Of a stretch of DNA of 64,000 nt, positions 25,724-34,117 are shown in pieces (position 1 is the first letter of the stretch; every line of letters starts with the position of its first letter). The notes under the pieces are model-generated. The model searched no databases, had not been told where the DNA came from, and was given only the letters and a program-made list of their open reading frames with translations. The stretch is from Rhodoferax sp. AJA081-3 (GTDB lineage Bacteria > Pseudomonadota > Gammaproteobacteria > Burkholderiales > Burkholderiaceae_C): positions 1,116,001-1,180,000 of the forward strand of contig NZ_CP059068.1 of NCBI RefSeq assembly GCF_017798165.1. Direction: 5' to 3'. A program made the position numbers and the translations under genes.

Positions 25724-27184
25724 TCAGGGGCAGGTGCCAATGACGTAGTAGTTGGTACCGGTCTTCTTCAGCGTGGTGGTGGTGTAGATGTTCCACAGCC
25801 CCATGTTCTGGTTGGAACCGTTGGCGTAGGTATAACCATACAGCGCTGTGGCCCGCCCTGCTATGGTGTGGGCGTAGTTGGACGCGGTGTAACAGGTGGC
25901 GGCCGGTGGTGGTGTACCCGTGGTGGTGCCAGCTGCTGCTGCGGACACAGCCCCTTCTGCACCATTGGCATCGGCGGCCTTGACGGTCCAGCTGTAGGTT
26001 GTGGCTGCGGCCAGCCCGGTATCGGTGAAGTTCAACGCCGTCACGGGCAACGCATTGGTCTTGCTGTTGTTGCGGTAGACGTTGTAGCTAGATGCACCGG
26101 TGACGGCGCTCCAGCTGATGGTCATGGCGCTGGCCGTGGGGTTGGACGCCGCGACATTGGTCGGTGCGGGCAAGGCTGCAGGAGGTGGTGTGGTGCCGCC
26201 TGCGGAGAGCTGGTCCACCATGGCCTTGATAGCGGCCATTTGCGGGCCGGACTTCTTGGCATAGTTGGCGTTGTCATAACCCCACCAGTCCCAGCAGCTG
26301 TTCGTCGCGGCCGTGCTGGTCTGTGGGTACAGCATGACCATGTTATTGGTGTCAGCCCAGCGGTTGTAACCGGTGTTGCGCACATACTTTTGCTGCACCA
26401 GGGTCACGTTCTGCTGGCAGCCATGCAGCACCACGTGCAGGCGGCAGTGGGTGCCGGTGGTGCAGGCCTGGGGAATGTAGGCCCAGCCGGTGGGTGCCAT
26501 GCCATGGTTGGTGATGAACTGGCTCTGGTTGAATTCGACGAAATTGCCTTCGGGCAAGGTGTTGTTGTTGCGGGCGTTCAGCGTGCCGTAGATGTGGCCC
26601 AGAATGGCGCCAGCCAGGTCGAAATTGCAGTCGTTGATATACGGCGAGGCCTTGGTGGAGCAGGCGCTGCCAAAGTCGTCAGTGATCATGGCGTGTTCGG
26701 CCGCGATGTCCTTTTTGTAGACCACGTTGGCAGTTGGCACAAAGCTGTTGTAGTAGGTCTTCAGCGCATCCATCACACCCGGCTTGACGGTGCTGTCTAT
26801 GGAGCCAGAGAACAGGTAAACCTTGGATGCCTGCAGATTGGCCACCGGGTCAATACTGCCTGCACTGGCCCAGCTGTTGGTGGTGTTAACCAGGGTGCTG
26901 GTAGGAATGCCGGCCGGGCTGGCCATGCAGCGGCCTGTGGCGTTGGTAATGGAACCCTCAGCGCAGTAGAACGGCCCTCCCGCCACAATACCTGCGCCTT
27001 TTTTGAAGGTGGCCGAATGGCCCACGTGCAACTGCACGGCCATGAAGCCACCCGACGACAGGCCGGACACCGAAGTCTGGGTCTTGTCGATATTGAGCTG
27101 GGGCAGATTCACAGCGGCGATAGCACCGCCGCTGGCCAGCGCGAGTACACAAGCGCTCAGGCGAAGAACGGGAAAACGGTTCAT
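25724..27184 (-). CDS. phaZ: Extracellular poly(3-hydroxybutyrate) depolymerase, type-2 catalytic domain
   Basis: A 486-residue secreted esterase that cuts PHB granules outside the cell. It has a signal peptide (residues 1-24), then a catalytic domain with the lipase box GLSSG very near the N-terminus (Ser43), a candidate Asp near residue 130 (FSGSIDSTVKPG), His227 in TNHGMAPTGW, and the oxyanion motif VVLHGCQQ at 251-258. Lipase box before oxyanion motif is the permuted type-2 order. A fibronectin III-like linker spans about 338-422 and a C-terminal domain of about 60 residues (CYTASNYAHTIAGRATALYG) would bind the polymer. The neighbouring oligomer hydrolase and importer support the assignment. 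Confidence 0.9.
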   Translation of the reverse strand: MNRFPVLRLSACVLALASGGAIAAVNLPQLNIDKTQTSVSGLSSGGFMAVQLHVGHSATFKKGAGIVAGGPFYCAEGSITNATGRCMASPAGIPTSTLVNTTNSWASAGSIDPVANLQASKVYLFSGSIDSTVKPGVMDALKTYYNSFVPTANVVYKKDIAAEHAMITDDFGSACSTKASPYINDCNFDLAGAILGHIYGTLNARNNNTLPEGNFVEFNQSQFITNHGMAPTGWAYIPQACTTGTHCRLHVVLHGCQQNVTLVQQKYVRNTGYNRWADTNNMVMLYPQTSTAATNSCWDWWGYDNANYAKKSGPQMAAIKAMVDQLSAGGTTPPPAALPAPTNVAASNPTASAMTISWSAVTGASSYNVYRNNSKTNALPVTALNFTDTGLAAATTYSWTVKAADANGAEGAVSAAAAGTTTGTPPPAATCYTASNYAHTIAGRATALYGYTYANGSNQNMGLWNIYTTTTLKKTGTNYYVIGTCP

Positions 27185-27265
27185 ACGATTTGTCTCCTGG
27201 TTTTTTGGGCGAAAAGCATCCCTGGCCCCCGTGTACCCGGGGGTTAAAAACTGAACTGAGAGGAG

Positions 27266-27292
27266 GCAGGGCTGCTTGTCTGTCAGCCCTGC
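27266..27292 (-). terminator. Hairpin between the binding-protein gene and phaZ
   Basis: GCAGGGCTG at 27266-27274 pairs perfectly with CAGCCCTGC at 27284-27292 around a nine-base loop. No U-tract follows on the minus strand, so it is more likely an mRNA-stabilising or partial-attenuation structure after the binding-protein gene than a complete terminator. Confidence 0.4.
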
Positions 27293-27308
27293 AGAAACCG
27301 CGCTGTGT

Positions 27309-28520
27309 TTAGCGCTTGTTCCGGATAGGGATGTTCATCTCTTCCGGTTTGATCTCGCGCACCAGCTCGGGCACGCCCCAGGCAAACGCGGGGTCGGCCT
27401 TGATCTTGAAGTGGTACATGCTTTGCATGGCCTGGTGGTCTTCCTTGCGGAAGGTCATCTTGCCCTTGGGCGTGTCAAAACTCATGCCTTCCATGGTCTT
27501 GATCAGCGTGTTGGCCGAGGTGTCGCCCTTGCTGTTGTTCAGCGCCGTCACCACCGCCATGGCAGCGGAGAAACCGCCGGCTGTGAAGAAGTCTGGTGGT
27601 GCCTTGAACTCTTTGTAATGGCGGGCCACCATGGCTTCGTTGATGGGGTTCTTGGGAATGCCGAAGTAGTAATACAGCGCACCTTCCATGCCGGGGAACT
27701 GCTTGTAGGCCACCATGGCGGGCAGGATGTTGCCACCCGTTGCCAGCTCGATGTTGTAACGTTTTTTCAGGTCCAGATCCGCAATCTTGCTGAACGGTGC
27801 GGGTGCGCCCGACCAGCCCACCGAGATATATTTGTTGCCAGGCTGGTCCTTGAGCTTGTCCACGATGCGCTGCAGTCCAGCAGTGAAGTCCGTGGTGCCC
27901 ACGGGCAGGTATTCCTCATGGACGATCTTGGCGTTCTTCAGCGATTCACGGGTGGCCTTGACACCATCGCGGCCAAAGGCGTTGTCATTGGCCAGTGTGG
28001 CCACCACATTGCCCGGCTTGTCCAGCGCGGCGGCATTGGCTGCAGCGTCCTGGCTGGAGTTGCGGCCGGTGCGGAAGATGTATTTGTTCCACTTGTCACC
28101 GGTGATGGAGTCGGCCACAGCAGGCTCCACCAACAAGATTTTTTTGTATTCTTCGGCCACGGGGAGCATGGCCAGGGCAACAGGTGATGCGGTAGGGCCA
28201 ACGGCCAGATCAACCTTGTCATCGCCATAGGCGGCGGCCAGCAGGCTCTTGCCGATATCGGGCTTGCCCTGGTCGTCTTTTTCAATGACCACAATCTTCT
28301 TGCCGGCCACCATCATGGTGCCGCCCGTGGCGTAATCCAAACCCATCATGAATCCAACTGCAGTCTGTTTGCCATAGGCCTCCAGCGCACCCGTCTTGCT
28401 GTAAATGTGGGCGATCTTGATTTCCTTGGATTGCGCCATGGCGGTAGTGCCCATGAGGGCAGCGGCACACAGGCCGGTTGCGGCTATCGTTGCTTTAAGA
28501 ATCCAGCGACCTTGGTTCAT
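27309..28520 (-). CDS. Branched-chain-type ABC transporter substrate-binding protein (second)
   Basis: A 403-residue periplasmic binding protein. A signal peptide ending TTAMAQS is followed by the family start IKIAHIYSKTGALEAYGKQT, KKIVVIEKDDQGKPDIGKSL, and FNDN-type motifs (TLANDNAFGRDGVKATRESL). It is the first gene after the sigma54-type promoter at 28562-28578 and stands at the head of the depolymerase-transporter block, so it is the more likely partner of LivFGHM. It shares little obvious identity with the other binding protein of the locus, which suggests two ligands or two affinities. Confidence 0.87.
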   Translation of the reverse strand: MNQGRWILKATIAATGLCAAALMGTTAMAQSKEIKIAHIYSKTGALEAYGKQTAVGFMMGLDYATGGTMMVAGKKIVVIEKDDQGKPDIGKSLLAAAYGDDKVDLAVGPTASPVALAMLPVAEEYKKILLVEPAVADSITGDKWNKYIFRTGRNSSQDAAANAAALDKPGNVVATLANDNAFGRDGVKATRESLKNAKIVHEEYLPVGTTDFTAGLQRIVDKLKDQPGNKYISVGWSGAPAPFSKIADLDLKKRYNIELATGGNILPAMVAYKQFPGMEGALYYYFGIPKNPINEAMVARHYKEFKAPPDFFTAGGFSAAMAVVTALNNSKGDTSANTLIKTMEGMSFDTPKGKMTFRKEDHQAMQSMYHFKIKADPAFAWGVPELVREIKPEEMNIPIRNKR

Positions 28521-28561
28521 CTGTCTTGTCTCCTGTTGTAATCGTTCAATCCAGATTGGTG

Positions 28562-28578
28562 CGCAGGAAGCGTGCCAA
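28562..28578 (-). promoter_or_regulatory. Sigma54 (-24/-12) promoter
   Basis: On the minus strand the sequence reads TTGGCACGCTTCCTGCG: the -24 element TTGGCACG is perfect, and the -12 element CTGC differs from TTGC by one base, with the required ten bases between GG and GC. Transcription would start near 28551, about 30 bases before the ATG of the binding-protein gene. The next gene upstream encodes a sigma54 activator, which strengthens the call. Confidence 0.75.
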
Positions 28579-28693
28579 CCTCCGAATCGTTGTTTTGATT
28601 AGGGTTTCTACGCACTAAAGAGGTGAATACGCAGGAAATTGCCTAATTTCAATACAACTGCATGTGACTGAAATTTATACATATGTTCAGTTT

Positions 28694-30202
28694 TCAGTCA
28701 TCGCCCAAACGAGCATACAGCGTTGCCCGCGCCACGCCCAGCATTTTTGCAGCCGCCACCTTGTTGCCCCGGTTGGCATCCATTGCGGCCCGAATCGCCT
28801 TCTGCTCCAGCTCGGTAATCTGCACCGACAGGGGCCGCAACAGGGCTGCCATATCGTGGGACTGCCCCTCATCCAACAAGGCCGTCACCACCGGCAGGCT
28901 GGATAACGCCCGCGCAGGTGCAACCTCCACCTGCTGCAAGCCGGATTCACGCAGCACGGCCTCCAGCTGCGGTACCTCGATGCGCTGGGAGTCGCTGCGC
29001 ATGGCGGCCTGCTCCAGCACATTGCGCAGCTCGCGGATGTTGCCGCGCCAGGGCTGGGCCTCCAGCAGTGCCAGGGCCTGGGCCGACAGCTCGGGTGGCA
29101 ACATACCGCTGCGCAGCGCCACGTCTTCACCCAGGGCTTCCAGCAGCGCGGCAATGTCTTCCCGGCGTTCGCGCAAGGGTGGCACACGGATGGGCAGCAC
29201 GTTCAGGCGATAAAACAAGTCTTCGCGGAACCCCCCCTCTCGCACCAGGCGCGACAGGTCGCGCGAGGTGGCCGCAATCACCCGCACGTCAAACGGGATC
29301 AGCTTGTTGGAGCCCAGGGGTTCGATCTCGCCCTCCTGCAGGGCGCGCAGCAGTTTGGACTGCAGGGCCACCGGCATGTCGCCAATTTCATCCAGGAACA
29401 AAGTGCCTCCGTCGGCCAGGCGGAACTTGCCGTCGCGCCCTTTGCGGTCGGCGCCGGTAAAGGCGCCGGGGGCAAAACCAAAAAACTCGGCCTCCAGCAA
29501 GGTATCGGGCACGGCTGCGATATTGACGCTGATAAACGGCCCACTGGCGCGGGCGGAGGCCGCGTGGATGGCATGGGCCAGCAGTTCCTTGCCCGTGCCC
29601 GTCTCACCCAGCAACAGCACCGGGCTGGACGACTGCGCGGCCCGTCGCGCCTGGCGCTTGACCTCGACCGCAGCAGCACTGAGGCCTATAAAACTGGCAA
29701 AGGTGTATTTGGATTGGCGCTGTCCGGTCTGGCGCAGGCGCTGGGTGGCCAACTCCCGCCGGGCGTCGTCCAGGTCGCGCTGCAGCAGCGAAAATTTTTC
29801 GATCAGCGGTTGCAGCGTGGTCTCGGCATGGTCAAACAACACAATGCCCAGCGCACCGATCACATTGCCCGCCGCATCACGCAGCGGGATGCGGCTGACC
29901 ACAAAGGTGCCCGCCTTGTTGGACAACAAATCAATCAGTATGGGTTTGCCGGTCTCCAGCACCTGGTGCATCTGCGTGTTGTGCACCACAGTCGAGACCG
30001 GGTGACCCACAAAATCTTCTTCACGCTCGTAACCCAGGGCCGGCAGAAACCGCTTGTACTGGTCGTTGATCCAGACCACGCGGGCCGCGCGGTCCACCAA
30101 CATCATGCCCTCGCTGGCATTGGCGAAGAGGTCAAACATGGAGCGCGCAGCCAGCTCCAGAATGCTCTGTGCGTCGCGCGGCAGGGTGTCCAACTTGTCC
30201 AT
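28694..30202 (-). CDS. PAS-domain sigma54-dependent transcriptional activator
   Basis: A 502-residue bacterial enhancer-binding protein. A PAS-like sensor spans about residues 25-130 (MMLVDRAARVVWINDQYKRF), followed by a coiled linker, an AAA+ domain with Walker A GETGTGKE, the sigma54-contact loop GAFTGA intact, Walker B GGTLFLDEIGD and the arginine finger region REDLFYRLNVLPIRVPPL, then a Fis-type helix-turn-helix at the C-terminus (NKVAAAKMLGVARATLYARL). There is no receiver domain, so it senses a ligand or redox state directly, not by phosphorylation. Its position immediately upstream of a sigma54 promoter makes it the probable regulator of the PHB/transport block. Confidence 0.92.
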   Translation of the reverse strand: MDKLDTLPRDAQSILELAARSMFDLFANASEGMMLVDRAARVVWINDQYKRFLPALGYEREEDFVGHPVSTVVHNTQMHQVLETGKPILIDLLSNKAGTFVVSRIPLRDAAGNVIGALGIVLFDHAETTLQPLIEKFSLLQRDLDDARRELATQRLRQTGQRQSKYTFASFIGLSAAAVEVKRQARRAAQSSSPVLLLGETGTGKELLAHAIHAASARASGPFISVNIAAVPDTLLEAEFFGFAPGAFTGADRKGRDGKFRLADGGTLFLDEIGDMPVALQSKLLRALQEGEIEPLGSNKLIPFDVRVIAATSRDLSRLVREGGFREDLFYRLNVLPIRVPPLRERREDIAALLEALGEDVALRSGMLPPELSAQALALLEAQPWRGNIRELRNVLEQAAMRSDSQRIEVPQLEAVLRESGLQQVEVAPARALSSLPVVTALLDEGQSHDMAALLRPLSVQITELEQKAIRAAMDANRGNKVAAAKMLGVARATLYARLGDD

Positions 30203-30261
30203 CCGCGCATATTACCCCCGCAATATCCAAACGGAGTCAGCCAAAACCCCACCACCGCATT

Positions 30262-30313
30262 GCTATAAATTAAATAGCAATATAAGCATATCCGACGGGG
30301 GCTAGAGGCTGAC
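30262..30313 (+). repeat. Dispersed repeat copy D
   Basis: GCTATAAATTAAATAGC forms a short hairpin, followed by GCATATCCGACGGGGGCTAG and AGGCTGACTTTT. It lies between the tctA stop and the start of the sigma54 activator gene, so it is within the activator's upstream region. Confidence 0.85.
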
Positions 30314-30328
30314 TTTTACCTGACGACT

Positions 30329-31837
30329 TCAGCCAAGCGCCAAACCGGAGCGTCTGGACAGACGCTTCACCAGGCGAGGCACCAACAGGACCAGCACCAC
30401 GATGACCAGCAGCGTCAACGACATGGGCCGCTGCAGGAAGACCAGCGGGCTGCCCTCACCCATGGCAATGGCATTGCGCAACTGGGCCTCGGCCAGCGGG
30501 CCCAGGATCATGCCCACCACGACCGGTGCCGTGGGAAAGCTGAAGCGCCGCATCACCAGCCCCATCACACCCACGCCATACAGCAGGAACAAATCAAACG
30601 CGCTCTGGCGCATGCCGTAGGCACCCACCGTGGCGAAGATCAGGATGCCGGCGTATAGCTGGGGCTTGGGCACCTTGAGCAACTTGACCCACAAGCCGAT
30701 CATGGGCAGGTTCAGCACCAGCAGCATCACATTGCCGATGTACAGCGACGCAATCAGCGCCCAGACCAGGGCCGACGAACTGCTGAACAACTGCGGGCCG
30801 GGCTGGATGCCATAGTTCTGGAACGCCCCCAGCAGCACCGCCGTGGTGTTGGACACCGGGATGCCCAGCGTCAACAAGGGAATCATCGCGCAGGTGACCG
30901 CGGCGTTGTTGGCGGCCTCAGGGCCTGCCACGCCTTCGATGGCGCCCTGTTTGCCGAACTCTGCCTGGTTCTCGCCCTTGGCCAGCTTCTTCTCGGTGGC
31001 ATAACTCAGAAAGGTGGGTATCTCGGTACCCCCGGCGGGGATGCAGCCAAAGGGTGCACCAATCGCCGTGCCGCGTATCCAGGCCGGAATGGAACGCCGC
31101 CAGTCGCGTTGTGTCATGGTGACCCGGCTCATCTTGTTCTCGGACTCCTTCACCTTGCCTTCAAACAACACAGCGTGCAGGGCTTCGGCCACCGCAAACA
31201 GGCCCACGGCCACCAGCACAATGTCAATGCCATCCAGCAGCTCTGGCGTATCGCCGGTGTACCGCGCCTGGCCGGTGATCTGGTCCATGCCGACCAGGCC
31301 AATGGCCAGGCCGACAAACAAGGCCGTCAGACCCCGCAGCGTGCTTTGCCCCAGCACCGCACTCACGGTGGTGAAAGCCAGCAGCATCAGGCAGAAATAT
31401 TCGGGCGGCCCCAGCTTGACGGCAAACTCCGCCACGATGGGCGCAAACAGCGTCACCATGACGGTTGCGACGGTACCGGCGAAGAAGGAGCCAATGGCTG
31501 CCGTGGCCAAGGCAGCGCCCGCGCGCCCGCTCTTGGCCATCTTGTTGCCCTCCATCGCCGTCACCATGGTGGCAGTTTCACCCGGTGTGTTGAGCAGGAT
31601 GGACGTGGTGGAGCCGCCATACATGGCACCGTAGTAGATGCCTGCAAAAAAGATCATGGATGCGGTGGCATCGACCTTGGCCGTGATGGGCAGCAGCATG
31701 GCCACTGCCGTTGCAGGGCCGATGCCAGGCAGCACACCGACGGCTGTGCCCAGTGCGCAGCCTACAAAGGCCCACATCAGGTTGACCGGCGTGCCGGCGG
31801 TGGCAAAACCTTGTAGAAGTTGGTTCCAGATTTCCAT
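30329..31837 (-). CDS. tctA: Tripartite tricarboxylate transporter large permease TctA
   Basis: A 502-residue, roughly twelve-helix inner-membrane carrier that takes up citrate-like carboxylates with TctB and the binding protein TctC. The TctA signatures are [37 protein letters not shown] and [21 protein letters not shown]. The ATG at 31837 shares a base with the tctB stop (TGATG), which suggests coupling; a GTG at 31846 is an alternative. Order on the minus strand is tctC-tctB-tctA. Confidence 0.92.
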   Translation of the reverse strand: MEIWNQLLQGFATAGTPVNLMWAFVGCALGTAVGVLPGIGPATAVAMLLPITAKVDATASMIFFAGIYYGAMYGGSTTSILLNTPGETATMVTAMEGNKMAKSGRAGAALATAAIGSFFAGTVATVMVTLFAPIVAEFAVKLGPPEYFCLMLLAFTTVSAVLGQSTLRGLTALFVGLAIGLVGMDQITGQARYTGDTPELLDGIDIVLVAVGLFAVAEALHAVLFEGKVKESENKMSRVTMTQRDWRRSIPAWIRGTAIGAPFGCIPAGGTEIPTFLSYATEKKLAKGENQAEFGKQGAIEGVAGPEAANNAAVTCAMIPLLTLGIPVSNTTAVLLGAFQNYGIQPGPQLFSSSSALVWALIASLYIGNVMLLVLNLPMIGLWVKLLKVPKPQLYAGILIFATVGAYGMRQSAFDLFLLYGVGVMGLVMRRFSFPTAPVVVGMILGPLAEAQLRNAIAMGEGSPLVFLQRPMSLTLLVIVVLVLLVPRLVKRLSRRSGLALG

Positions 31838-32358
31838 CAGATCCACCCGCTTGTTGTGAGGCCCGGCAAACTGATAGCCAGAAACTTGGTAAACATCCAG
31901 TACACCGGCGCGGCGATCAGCAGGCCCACAACGATGTCAATCATCCATGAACGCGCGCCATCGGTGGATGGGCCCTTGGCATTGCGCAGGCCGCGTGCTG
32001 CCAGCACAAAACACAGGGCACAACTCAGGATGAAGCCCAGCTTGGTGATCAGCGCCGCATTGAGCAGCAGACCGGCAGACATCCATACAAAGCCGGGCCA
32101 ATAGGGCTTGCCCCCCGCAAGGTCTTCCTCGCCCTCGTCCATATCCCGAAAGCCACCACTGCGCGCCTCGTAGACCAGAAAGGCGCCGCACACCAGCAAG
32201 GCTGCGGACACCAACCAGGGTAAAAAATTGGGGCCGACGCCGGAGTAACCGGCATCCGCCGGTATACCCACGGCGCCCCAAGCCAAGCCCATCGCCACCA
32301 GACACACACCAGTGCCAACGATGGTCTGGTAGCGCCGGCTCAGAGCCGCTTGGGTCAT
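31837..32358 (-). CDS. tctB: Tripartite tricarboxylate transporter small permease TctB
   Basis: A 173-residue four-helix membrane protein in the typical tctB position. Hydrophobic segments are TIVGTGVCLVAMGLAWGAVG, FLPWLVSAALLVCGAFLVYE, VWMSAGLLLNAALITKLGFI and WMIDIVVGLLIAAPVYWMFT. Its start overlaps the tctC stop by four bases (ATGA). Confidence 0.88.
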   Translation of the reverse strand: MTQAALSRRYQTIVGTGVCLVAMGLAWGAVGIPADAGYSGVGPNFLPWLVSAALLVCGAFLVYEARSGGFRDMDEGEEDLAGGKPYWPGFVWMSAGLLLNAALITKLGFILSCALCFVLAARGLRNAKGPSTDGARSWMIDIVVGLLIAAPVYWMFTKFLAISLPGLTTSGWI

Positions 32359-33314
32359 ACCATGCCTGCCAGGTGCATGATGCCGCGCAGGTTGGAGAAC
32401 TCGGCATCTACAAAGTCGTCAAAGGCCTTGCCGGTGAGCAGGGCTGGCGTCCAGGCATTTTTCTCCAGCGATTCGGTCCAGGACTTGCTTTTGGTCGCCT
32501 TGATGACCAGTTCGGTCAGGGCTGCACGTTGCTCGGGTGTGATGCCAGGGCCACCGTACAGGCCGCGCCAGTTACCCAGCACCACGTCGTAACCCATCTC
32601 CTTCAAGGTGGGGACATTGATACCGGGCAGGCGCTTATCGGATGTGACGCCAATCGGGCGCATCTTGCCAGCCGTGATGTATTCGGCCATCTCGCTGTAG
32701 CCACCACCGCCCACCGTCACATTGCCACCCAGAATGGCGGCTGTTGCTTCACCGCCGCCGCGGAAGGCCACGTAGTTGACCTTCTTGGGGTCCACACCCA
32801 CCTTGGTCGCCAGCATGGAGGCGCAGATGTGCTCGGTGGTGCCGCGCGAACCGCCACCCCACTTCACACTGCCGGGGTCCTTGATCAGCATGTCCACCAC
32901 TTCCTTCATGGTCTTGATGGGCGAGGCTGCGGGCACCACAAACACGTTGTACTCGCTGGTCAGGCGGGCAATGGGTGTAGCCTTGTCCAGGGACACCTGG
33001 GGCTTGCCGGTGATGATGCCGCCCAGCATCACGGCACCCATGACGATCAGCGCATTGGGGTCACCCTTGGCGGAATTGACAAATTGCGCCAATCCAATGA
33101 CACCGGCCGCGCCGCCCTTGTTGTCGAACTGCACGTTGTCGGCCACCTTGGCATCCAGCATGGCTTTGCCAAAGGCACGGCCTGTGCCGTCCCAACCACC
33201 ACCCGGGTTGGCGGGGATCATCATCTTGATGCTGGCAGCGGCCTGTGCCGACAGCGGCAGGCCCGCAGAAGCAGTCAGAGCGAGCAGGGATTTGAGGAAG
33301 GTATCGCGGCGCAT
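32355..33314 (-). CDS. tctC: Tricarboxylate-binding protein TctC (Bug family)
   Basis: A 319-residue periplasmic binding protein with signal peptide (LLALTASAGLPLSAQA). The first mature strand carries MMIPANPGGGWDGTGRA, and DNKGGAAGVIGLAQFVNS follows, both standard for tripartite tricarboxylate binding proteins. It is the first gene of the operon and is divergent from tctD with a 118 bp shared control region. Whether the ligand is citrate, tricarballylate or another acid cannot be read from sequence. Confidence 0.9.
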   Translation of the reverse strand: MRRDTFLKSLLALTASAGLPLSAQAAASIKMMIPANPGGGWDGTGRAFGKAMLDAKVADNVQFDNKGGAAGVIGLAQFVNSAKGDPNALIVMGAVMLGGIITGKPQVSLDKATPIARLTSEYNVFVVPAASPIKTMKEVVDMLIKDPGSVKWGGGSRGTTEHICASMLATKVGVDPKKVNYVAFRGGGEATAAILGGNVTVGGGGYSEMAEYITAGKMRPIGVTSDKRLPGINVPTLKEMGYDVVLGNWRGLYGGPGITPEQRAALTELVIKATKSKSWTESLEKNAWTPALLTGKAFDDFVDAEFSNLRGIMHLAGMV

Positions 33315-33355
33315 GGATGTCTCCTGGTGTTGTTGAATTCCCCTCTATGATGCGC

Positions 33356-33379
33356 GGACAGCCTGTCAAACCGCTGTCC
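33356..33379. promoter_or_regulatory. Palindrome in the tctC-tctD control region (candidate operator)
   Basis: GGACAGC at 33356-33362 and GCTGTCC at 33373-33379 form a perfect seven-base inverted repeat around ten bases, midway between the two divergent starts. TTGACA on the minus strand (33365-33370) falls in the spacer and could be the -35 of the tctC promoter. TctD binding here is a reasonable guess. Confidence 0.45.
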
Positions 33380-33432
33380 AAAAACCCTAGGGGAAACCCG
33401 CATACCACCCTTTCCCGACGCCTGCTTGCACC

Positions 33433-34116
33433 ATGCATCTGCTCTTGATTGAAGACGATTTGGCCCTGCGGACCGCACTGCAACGTAGCCTGGTGCGTGC
33501 GGCCATGCGGGTGGATGTGTGTGGTGACGGTGCCCTGGCGCTGGAAGCCTGGCAAACACTACAACCCGACGTGGTGCTGCTGGACCTGAGCCTGCCGGGC
33601 AAGGATGGACTGGACATATTGCAACAGGCCCGCAAGGCTGGGCTCCACACGCCGGTGCTGATACTGACCGCACGTGGCACCGTGGGTGACCGCATCCTGG
33701 GGCTCAACGCCGGGGCTGACGACTACCTGCCCAAACCCTTTGACCTGGACGAACTGGAAGCCCGCGTACGCGCCCTGCACCGCCGCCGCACGAGCCCTGC
33801 CGCACGCGAAGAGTCGCCCGAACAGGGTGCGGTAGGTGCCTTGCGGTATGACCGTGACAGCGGCGCCATCTACCACCAGCACCAGGTGCTGGACCTGACA
33901 CCGCGCGAACTGGCCCTGATGGGCGCACTGATGGCCAGGCCCGGCCATGCGGTGGCCAAGGAGCGCCTGTTTGAAGTGGTTTTCCCTGGCGAAACGCAGG
34001 TGCAGTACGAGGCGATTGAAGTGGTGGTCTACCGGCTACGCAAGAAGCTGGTAGCGACCGGCGTGACGCTGATGACACTGCGCGGTCTGGGTTATTTGCT
34101 CAAGGCCAGTGCCTGA
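33433..34116 (+). CDS. tctD: Response regulator TctD (OmpR type)
   Basis: A 227-residue response regulator with receiver domain (phosphoacceptor Asp51 in VVLLDLSLPGKDG; Lys in DYLPKPFDLDEL) and a C-terminal winged helix (LTPRELALMGALMARPG; VVVYRLRKKL). It pairs with the sensor kinase that follows and faces the tctCBA operon, the arrangement known for citrate-type tricarboxylate uptake control. Confidence 0.9.
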   Translation: MHLLLIEDDLALRTALQRSLVRAAMRVDVCGDGALALEAWQTLQPDVVLLDLSLPGKDGLDILQQARKAGLHTPVLILTARGTVGDRILGLNAGADDYLPKPFDLDELEARVRALHRRRTSPAAREESPEQGAVGALRYDRDSGAIYHQHQVLDLTPRELALMGALMARPGHAVAKERLFEVVFPGETQVQYEAIEVVVYRLRKKLVATGVTLMTLRGLGYLLKASA

Positions 34117-34117
34117 A

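Noticed and set aside
25715..27247. 510-codon plus-strand frame opposite phaZ
   Set aside because: Valine/glycine-rich shadow of the depolymerase gene; the minus strand has signal peptide and catalytic motifs.
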